Assembly (NCBI GenBank): GCA_003154255.1
Contig: PMCY01000175.1
Coordinates: forward strand, 1 to 9,436
Length of the DNA stretch: 9,436 nt
Source: Candidatus Aminicenantota bacterium
GTDB taxonomy: Bacteria > Acidobacteriota > Aminicenantia > Aminicenantales > UBA4085
Direction of reading: 5' to 3'
Part shown: positions 4,652 through 9,436 of the stretch, piece by piece
Layout: each line of letters starts with the position of its first letter
Position numbering within the stretch: position 1 is the stretch's first letter
Position numbers and translations under genes: made by a program
The notes under the pieces: generated by a model
What the model was told of the DNA's origin: nothing
Databases searched by the model: none
The model's input: the letters and a program-made list of their open reading frames with translations, nothing else

Positions 4652-6463
4652 ATGGCCAGATTCATCCGACGCGCCGTTCCAGCCGCACTCGGACTTCTCC
4701 TTGCCGCGGTTTTTGCCCGGGCCTCCGCGCCCCTGTATCCGCTCAACCAAGTCAAAGCCGGATTGAAGGGCAAAGCCCGCTCGGTCTTCATCGGCAGCAC
4801 GGTCGAGGAGTTCGACGTCGAAATCCTGGGGGTCGTCACCAATCCCAATCCCAAGCGCTCCATCATCATCGCCCGGCTGTCGGGCCATCCGGCCCTGGTC
4901 GGGAGCGGCGTCATCGCCGGAATGAGCGGCAGCCCCGTCTATATCGACGGCAAAATCCTCGGGGCCATCGCTTATGGATTCCCATATTCCAAAGAGCCCA
5001 TCGCCGGCATTACTCCGATCGCCGAGATGCTGACCGTAGCCGCCGAACCGTCCAAGCCCGGCGGCATGACCGCACCGGCCTCCACCTTCAACCCTTCCAT
5101 GACCATGGACGATCTCCTGGCCGTCCAAGGGCCGTCGCTGGAAGCGCGGCCGTCATTTGCGCGGGAAGGATCCGCCCTGACGCCCCTTCGGGTGCCGCTC
5201 CTCTTCTCGGGTTTCCCCGCCCGGACGCTGGAGGCGGCCCGGCGGATCTTCGGCCCCCTCGGCTTCATGCCGGCCGCCGCCGGATCCCAACAGGCGGCGG
5301 AAAAGCCGCTCGCCGCTGATCTCACACTCCGCGAGGGAGAGGCCGTCGCCCTCCAGCTCATCACCGGCGATCTGGATGTATCCGCGATCGGGACGGTGAC
5401 TTATGTCGACGGGGACAAGGTCCTGGCCTTCGGTCATCCTCTTTATAATCTCGGCCCGGTCAGCTATGGCATGGCCAAAGCCAAAGTCATCACGGTCGTA
5501 CCCACGCTGGATAATCCTTACAAAATGGCCGTCGCCGGAAGTCCGGTCGGCAGCTTTACCCAGGACCGCGCGGCCGGCGCCCTGGGCTTCCTCGCCCGCG
5601 CGCCTCGGACCGTTCCGCTCAACATCAATCTGATCGGGGAAGGCGGGGCCCTCCGGGAATTCAAGCTCCATGTGACGGCGGACAAGCTTCTGACTCCACT
5701 CCTTATGAACATGGCTGTTTCAGCCATCCTGACGGGGGAGAACCGCTCCCTGGGTGACCTGAGCCTGGAATTCGAGGGCAACCTCTATCTGGAAAGCGGT
5801 CAAAGCGTCCATCTGGAGGACATGTTCTCGGGCAACCTGGATGCCGCGGCCTCGGAACTGTCCGGGCTGACCACCGCGGTCACCTATTACCTGACCAACA
5901 ACGAGTTCGGGGACGTCGGACTGAACCGCATCGACCTCAACGTCCGGGTGATCGAGCAGATCAAGAGGGCTCAGCTCGAGCGCGTCTGGCTGGATAAGTA
6001 CGAGGCCGCGCCCGGCGAATCGATCACCATCCGCATCTATTACCACGGCTACCGCGGCGAGACGCAGATGGAGGAAGTGCCCTTTGCCGCCCCCCGGCTG
6101 CCGGCCGGGGCCGAGTTCCATCTCGTCGTCGGCGATGCGGCTTCGATGGCCCAAATCGAGGCGGGACAATATCGGGCCCAGGGCCTGATGCCCCGCAGCC
6201 TGCCGCAGCTGATCCGCCTGCTAAGCAGCCTGCGCAAGCACAACCGGATCTATTTCAAGATCCTGGCCTCCAAGCCGGGGCTGTTCCTGCGCGGCGAGGA
6301 GCTGCCCAATCTTCCTCCCAGCCTCAAGTCGATGTTCCTGTCGCCGCGGGCCTCGGCGTCCTCGCCGACGGAACTGAACACGTCGACCCTGACCGAATAT
6401 CAAATGCCGATTCCCTTCGTCTTCAACGGTTCGGCCGTCATCCCGGTCAGGATCCGCAAATAG
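4652..6463 (+). CDS. exported S55 (SpoIVB-type) peptidase-domain protein
   Basis: This 603-residue protein has a Sec signal (MARFIRR, hydrophobic 8-22, cleavage likely after ARASA at about 26), so it should be periplasmic or outside. Residues 52-128 carry EEFDVEILGVV, the Ser box GMSGSPVYIDGKILGAIAYG (90-109) and a closing GITPIAEML, the hallmark of SpoIVB peptidase S55. The candidate nucleophile is Ser92. Residues 225-330 contain a second block with GTVTYVDGDKVLAFGHPLYN (247-266), where His262 is the candidate base, followed by GSFTQDRAAGALG. The rest (about 330-603) is beta-rich with no recognised motif. A GTG at 4592 is in frame, but the ATG is preferred: AAGGGG lies five bases before it and the signal peptide starts there. 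The second member of the probable operon. S55 proteins outside spore formers are common but poorly studied; substrate unknown, and proteolytic activity is uncertain. Confidence 0.85.
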   Translation: MARFIRRAVPAALGLLLAAVFARASAPLYPLNQVKAGLKGKARSVFIGSTVEEFDVEILGVVTNPNPKRSIIIARLSGHPALVGSGVIAGMSGSPVYIDGKILGAIAYGFPYSKEPIAGITPIAEMLTVAAEPSKPGGMTAPASTFNPSMTMDDLLAVQGPSLEARPSFAREGSALTPLRVPLLFSGFPARTLEAARRIFGPLGFMPAAAGSQQAAEKPLAADLTLREGEAVALQLITGDLDVSAIGTVTYVDGDKVLAFGHPLYNLGPVSYGMAKAKVITVVPTLDNPYKMAVAGSPVGSFTQDRAAGALGFLARAPRTVPLNINLIGEGGALREFKLHVTADKLLTPLLMNMAVSAILTGENRSLGDLSLEFEGNLYLESGQSVHLEDMFSGNLDAAASELSGLTTAVTYYLTNNEFGDVGLNRIDLNVRVIEQIKRAQLERVWLDKYEAAPGESITIRIYYHGYRGETQMEEVPFAAPRLPAGAEFHLVVGDAASMAQIEAGQYRAQGLMPRSLPQLIRLLSSLRKHNRIYFKILASKPGLFLRGEELPNLPPSLKSMFLSPRASASSPTELNTSTLTEYQMPIPFVFNGSAVIPVRIRK

Positions 6464-6466
6464 CAT

Positions 6467-6497
6467 CGGTTCCTTCGGGGCGCCGGCCCCGGGACCG
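6467..6497 (+). other. GC-rich intergenic stem-loop before the propeller gene
   Basis: In the 46-base gap, CGGTTCC (6467-6473) pairs with GGGACCG (6491-6497, one G-T pair), enclosing a three-base bulge and an inner stem GGGGC (6477-6481) with GCCCC (6486-6490) and loop GCCG. No T run follows. The last G of the hairpin is the first base of the GAGGAG ribosome site (6497-6502), so folding could limit ribosome access. Confidence 0.5.
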
Positions 6498-6509
6498 AGG
6501 AGAAAAAGC

Positions 6510-8705
6510 ATGACAAAATCGGCGATCACGATCCTTCTTCTGACGGTCCTCGCCCTCGGCGCGGCCTGGGCCGTCGTTCCCCAGAAATGGACCTTCCGCA
6601 CATACGAGGAATTCCTCCGCGGGCGTTTCGACGGCGTGTCCCTGACCGCCGAAGGCGTCCTGTCCCTGGCCCCGCGGGAGGACAAAATCGACGGACCGTC
6701 CGAGGAGTTCTATCTCTCCTTCCTGGTTACTTTGGATGGAACCGCCTACGTCGGGACCGGGCACAGCGGCCGCATCTTCCGGCTGGGCAAGGACGGCAAA
6801 AGCGAGTTGTATTTCCAGGCCCAGGAGATGGACGTGACCAGCCTGGCCCTCGACGCCCGCGGCGCCCTTTACGCCGGAACTTCGCCCAACGGCAAGATCT
6901 ACAAGATCACCGCCAAATCGCAGGGCGCGGTGTTCTTCGATCCGTCGGAGAAATACGTCTGGGACATGATGTTCGACGGGACGGGCAACCTTCTGGCCGC
7001 GGTCGGGGAGACCGGGGGCATCTATGAGATTTCGCCCCAGGGCCAGGGCCGGATGATCTTCAAGGCCGAGGAGAACCACATTCTCTGTCTGCGCCGCGAC
7101 CGGGCCGGGAACATCATCGCCGGTAGCGGCGGCGGTGGATCGGTCTATCGCATCGCTCCGGGCGGCCGGGCCCAGATCCTTTTTGAGACCCCATTTGAGG
7201 AGGTTCGGGCCCTGGCCGTCGACGCCGAGGGCAATGTCCTGGCCGCGGCCGGCGGGATGTCCAAGTCCAAGAAGGAGGACCCGGCGCCATCTCCGGTTTC
7301 GGCCGCTCCGGCTGAAGTCAGCGTTTCGGTCAGCGCGGCGGCCCCGGCCGGAGGCCTTTCAGCGGCGCCCTTGACCGCATCCTCCAAGGCCTCCGGATCG
7401 ATTCCCTCCGCCTCCAAGGAACCCGGAGCGCTGTACCGCATCGAGCCGGACGGCGGAGCCCGTAAGCTCTGGAGCTCGGCCGAGGAAATGATCTACGACC
7501 TGAACTGGAGCGAGGGGGATCGGCGTATCCTTTTCGGCACGGGGCCCAAAGGACGGCTGTATGCGCTCGATCGCGAGGAGAAGCTGTCGCTCGTGGTACA
7601 GAAGAATTCCGAACAGATCTACCGCCTGGCCCCGGCCGAGACGCGGCTTTACGTCCTGGCCAATAATCCTCCCCAGATCACGGTCCTTTATCCCGAGCAG
7701 CGGGCGGCCGGCGAATATCTGAGCCCGGTCCTCGATGCCCGCATGTCCGCGGCCTGGGGCCGGGTGAGCTGGGAAGCGGCGGTGCCCCAGGGGGCCGTCG
7801 TCCAGGTCCTTTCTCATAGCGGCAACACGGGCGAGCCGGGCCCGTCCTGGAGCGACTGGTCGCCGCCTTATCAAAAGGCCGAGGGCGAAGCCGTCCTGAG
7901 CCCCAAAGGCCGCTATCTCCAGCTCAAGGTCCTGTTCAAGACCACGTCCGGGCGTACGACGCCGACCCTGACCAAGCTGTCCGCGTTCTATCTCCAGACC
8001 AATGCCGCTCCCCTGATCACCAGGCTGGACCTCCTGGGACCGAACGAAGTTTTGCTCAAGCCCCTCGAGCAGGATGAGATCATCTGGGGCCAGGAGCGGC
8101 GGACGATGGAAGCGCCGGCGGGACGGCGCGATGAAATCAAGCTGGCCATGGCCAAGCGTGTCGAACGCCGGTGCTTCCAGACCGTCGTCTGGGACGCCGA
8201 TGACGAGAACGGCGATTCCCTGACCTATTCCCTGTGGATCAAAGCCGACGGAGACAAGGATTGGCGCATGCTGGAGGACCGCTGGACCGACGTCCTTTAT
8301 GCATTCTCCACGGCCAACTGGCCGGACGGGATTTACACTCTGAAAATCGCGGCCTCGGATGGGCCTTCCAATCCCCAGGGCGCCGAAAAGAAAGGGGAGA
8401 AGACCAGTCCGGCTTTCCTCATCGACAATACGCCGCCCGCGATCAAGAATTTGAAAGTCGAAAAAGCCGACGGCGCCCTCCTTGTCGTTTTTCAAGCCGA
8501 GGACCAGTTCTCGCCGATCAAGGACGTCCGCTGCTTGATCCGGCCCGGCGAGTGGCGCCTGTTGTTTCCGGAGGATGGGATCTGCGACAGCCGGAGCGAA
8601 AGCTTCAAAGTGCGCGTCCCGCTGTCCTCGGGCGCGGACAACATCCTGACGATTCAGGTCCGGGACGCGGTGGGCAACACCGCCGTAACGCGGCAGATTT
8701 TCTAG
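6510..8705 (+). CDS. secreted seven-bladed beta-propeller protein with C-terminal beta domains
   Basis: This 731-residue protein starts with a Sec signal (MTKSAITILLLTVLALGAAWA, about 1-21). From about residue 68 to 400 it has repeated units of the form LA-D--G-LYAGT---G-IYKI, typical of WD40/NHL/SMP-30-like propellers. By eye there are seven: about 68-103, 107-143, 147-186, 188-226, 229-321, 325-364 and 367-400. The fifth is split by a Ser/Ala/Pro-rich insert at 250-304. Residues 401-496 form a beta domain with LSHSGNTGEPGPSWSDW and GRYLQLKVLF, like jelly-roll modules seen after propellers. The rest looks like two immunoglobulin/fibronectin-like domains (about 556-640 with DADDENGDSLTYSLW, and 641-731 ending in VRDAVGNTAVTRQIF). 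No catalytic motif is seen, so binding or a structural surface role is likely. GAGGAG seven bases upstream supports the start. Last gene of the probable operon. Confidence 0.82.
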   Translation: MTKSAITILLLTVLALGAAWAVVPQKWTFRTYEEFLRGRFDGVSLTAEGVLSLAPREDKIDGPSEEFYLSFLVTLDGTAYVGTGHSGRIFRLGKDGKSELYFQAQEMDVTSLALDARGALYAGTSPNGKIYKITAKSQGAVFFDPSEKYVWDMMFDGTGNLLAAVGETGGIYEISPQGQGRMIFKAEENHILCLRRDRAGNIIAGSGGGGSVYRIAPGGRAQILFETPFEEVRALAVDAEGNVLAAAGGMSKSKKEDPAPSPVSAAPAEVSVSVSAAAPAGGLSAAPLTASSKASGSIPSASKEPGALYRIEPDGGARKLWSSAEEMIYDLNWSEGDRRILFGTGPKGRLYALDREEKLSLVVQKNSEQIYRLAPAETRLYVLANNPPQITVLYPEQRAAGEYLSPVLDARMSAAWGRVSWEAAVPQGAVVQVLSHSGNTGEPGPSWSDWSPPYQKAEGEAVLSPKGRYLQLKVLFKTTSGRTTPTLTKLSAFYLQTNAAPLITRLDLLGPNEVLLKPLEQDEIIWGQERRTMEAPAGRRDEIKLAMAKRVERRCFQTVVWDADDENGDSLTYSLWIKADGDKDWRMLEDRWTDVLYAFSTANWPDGIYTLKIAASDGPSNPQGAEKKGEKTSPAFLIDNTPPAIKNLKVEKADGALLVVFQAEDQFSPIKDVRCLIRPGEWRLLFPEDGICDSRSESFKVRVPLSSGADNILTIQVRDAVGNTAVTRQIF
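7257..7421 (+). repeat. low-complexity Ser/Ala/Pro-coding stretch
   Basis: This part of the propeller gene encodes about 55 residues made mostly of Ala, Ser, Pro and Val (for example SVSVSAAAPAGG). It lies between the two halves of the fifth blade (LAVDAEGNVLAAAGG before, GALYRIEPDGG after), so it should form a flexible loop pointing out of the propeller. The reading frame is continuous across it. Confidence 0.6.
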
Positions 8706-8709
8706 ATGA

Positions 8710-9273
8710 TCACTTGACCCGCTCGAGGTATTTGTCCTCGCGGGTATCGATGCGGATGACGTCGCCCTCCTGGACGAAGGGCGGAACCGAGACGACCAGG
8801 CCGTTCTCCATCGTGGCGTGTTTGTAGGAGGCGGCGGCCGTGGCTCCGCGCATGGATTGCTCGGTCTGGGCGATCTTCATTTCCATGAATGTCGGGGGGA
8901 TGACGTTGATCGGCTTGCCGTCATAGCTCTCGATGGTGAAAATGACGTTGGGAACGAGGTATTTGACCGAATCGCCGATGGCTTCGCCGGACAACTGGAC
9001 CTGGTCGTAGGTCTCGTGGTTCATGAAGATGTATTCATCGCCGCTTTGATAGAGGTACTCCATCTCCACGGCGTCCAAGTGGATCTGCTCGACCCGGTCG
9101 ACGGAGCGGAAGCGGTGATCCTTGACCGAGTTATCCTTGAGGCTGCGCAGCTTGGTTTGGACCATGGCCTTCCATCGGCCCGGGGTGATGAGCTGCATTT
9201 CGACGACGCGCCAAAGCGCGCCGTCTTCCATTTTCAGAATCATGTTCTTGCGGATCTGGGTGGCGTCGAGCAT
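8710..9273 (-). CDS. efp: translation elongation factor P
   Basis: EF-P helps ribosomes past polyproline stretches. The protein is 187 residues, the usual length, with all three beta-barrel domains. Domain I is at about 1-63 (MLDATQIRKNMIL, TKLRSLKDN), domain II at about 64-127 (YLYQSGDEYIFMNHETYDQV, then IGDSVKYLVP) and domain III at about 128-187 (VIPPTFMEMKI, ENGLVVSVPPFVQEGDVIRIDTRE and a terminal YLERVK). The loop that reaches the peptidyl-transferase centre reads TPGRWKAM, so Arg33 sits where E. coli has the beta-lysylated Lys34 (PGKGQAF). This argues against EpmA-type lysylation and leaves arginine rhamnosylation or no modification as options. It is not obviously the YeiP/EfpL paralogue, as domain III is canonical. 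GGAG lies six bases before the ATG. The gene follows the GHMP kinase stop by 14 bases, so they are probably cotranscribed. Its stop is only 4 bases from the convergent propeller gene. Confidence 0.95.
   Translation of the reverse strand: MLDATQIRKNMILKMEDGALWRVVEMQLITPGRWKAMVQTKLRSLKDNSVKDHRFRSVDRVEQIHLDAVEMEYLYQSGDEYIFMNHETYDQVQLSGEAIGDSVKYLVPNVIFTIESYDGKPINVIPPTFMEMKIAQTEQSMRGATAAASYKHATMENGLVVSVPPFVQEGDVIRIDTREDKYLERVK
8717..8745. terminator. stem-loop at the convergent gene junction, possible termination or pausing site
   Basis: ACCCG (8717-8721) and CGGGT (8741-8745), with inner arms CGAGG (8724-8728) and CCTCG (8736-8740), make a 10-bp stem with a two-base bulge and a seven-base loop. 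It lies in the last codons of efp and just past the propeller stop, so it could act on either transcript. No T run follows on either strand, so it is not a standard intrinsic terminator; no other candidate is visible in the 4-base gap. Confidence 0.3.
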
Positions 9274-9287
9274 GGCGAGCTCCGATT

Positions 9288-9436
9288 CTAAGATTCGCGG
9301 CGGGCGCCCTCACCGACATGGACGATGAAGGGTTGGCCGCCGACTCTTTCGATGGCCGCGGCGACAACGTCAGGGTTCTCGGGGGCATAAGCAAACATGC
9401 ACCCCCCGCCGCCGGAGCCGTTTATTTTAGCACCAA
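9288..9436 (-). CDS. GHMP-family small-molecule kinase, C-terminal end
   Basis: Only the last 48 residues are in the window; the frame runs in from the right edge and stops with TAG at 9288-9290. It contains GAKINGSGGGGCMFAYAPEN, the third conserved glycine-rich motif of GHMP kinases (galactokinase, mevalonate kinase, homoserine kinase and others). A short helix and strand follow (DVVAAAIERVGGQPFIVHV), ending in GEGARRES. The GAKxxGxGGGGCM form is closest to galactokinase-like and mevalonate-kinase-like predicted sugar or isoprenoid kinases, and unlike the heptose-7-phosphate kinase form. The ATP-binding and substrate parts are missing, so the substrate cannot be named. It is the gene upstream of efp in a probable operon, with a 14-base spacer that carries the efp ribosome site. 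Confidence 0.75.
   Translation of the reverse strand, partial: GAKINGSGGGGCMFAYAPENPDVVAAAIERVGGQPFIVHVGEGARRES

Noticed and set aside
1..9436. Mobile element, CRISPR array, toxin-antitoxin pair or phage genes
   Set aside because: No transposase or integrase motifs, no regularly spaced repeats and no small adjacent toxin-like gene pairs were seen. Composition looks even by eye.

Overview
The window is GC-rich, densely packed bacterial DNA with strong Shine-Dalgarno sites. Its gene content is a secreted DUF885 protein, a stand-alone KAS III, a Bacteroides-like serine palmitoyltransferase homologue, a large secreted S55 (SpoIVB-type) protein, a secreted beta-propeller, elongation factor P and a GHMP kinase. 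This suggests a Gram-negative-type chromosome, perhaps Acidobacteriota or Candidatus Aminicenantes. That placement is an impression from gene content, not a computed assignment. There are no rRNA or tRNA genes, CRISPR arrays, insertion sequences or phage genes.

Layout from left to right. (1) 1-521, minus: N-terminal 173 residues of a secreted DUF885 protein, cut by the window edge, with its own promoter and a strong ribosome site. (2) 726-1721, minus: a complete KAS III (FabH-type) enzyme with an intact Cys-His-Asn triad. (3) 1722-1854: a divergent promoter region serving the KAS III gene and a small plus-strand gene. (4) 1855-2352, plus: a secreted or anchored protein of 165 residues resembling the DsbD N-terminal domain but with only one cysteine. 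(5) 2349-3320, minus: an extended-SDR NAD(P)-dependent reductase/epimerase whose stop codon overlaps that of the previous gene. (6) 3403-8705, plus: a probable three-gene operon of an alpha-oxoamine synthase (best read as serine palmitoyltransferase), an S55-type exported protein and a secreted seven-bladed propeller protein. GC-rich hairpins sit in both internal gaps. (7) 8710-9436, minus: elongation factor P and, just upstream in its operon, the C-terminal end of a galactokinase/mevalonate-kinase-like GHMP kinase.

How the genes may work together: the divergent SDR and alpha-oxoamine synthase genes match the first two steps of bacterial sphingolipid synthesis (serine plus acyl thioester to 3-ketosphinganine, then reduction). 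This is the most interesting functional hypothesis here, but no ceramide synthase or dedicated acyl carrier protein lies in the window. The two exported proteins downstream of the synthase probably act in the periplasm or at the surface; a link to the lipid is inferred only from position.

Other points of note: two genes (the SDR and the small DsbD-like gene) have sigma70-like promoters that place the predicted RNA start at the ATG, which predicts leaderless mRNAs. In the S55 protein the Ser box comes before the His box, the reverse of SpoIVB. Elongation factor P carries Arg-Trp instead of Lys-Gly at the position of the modified lysine.
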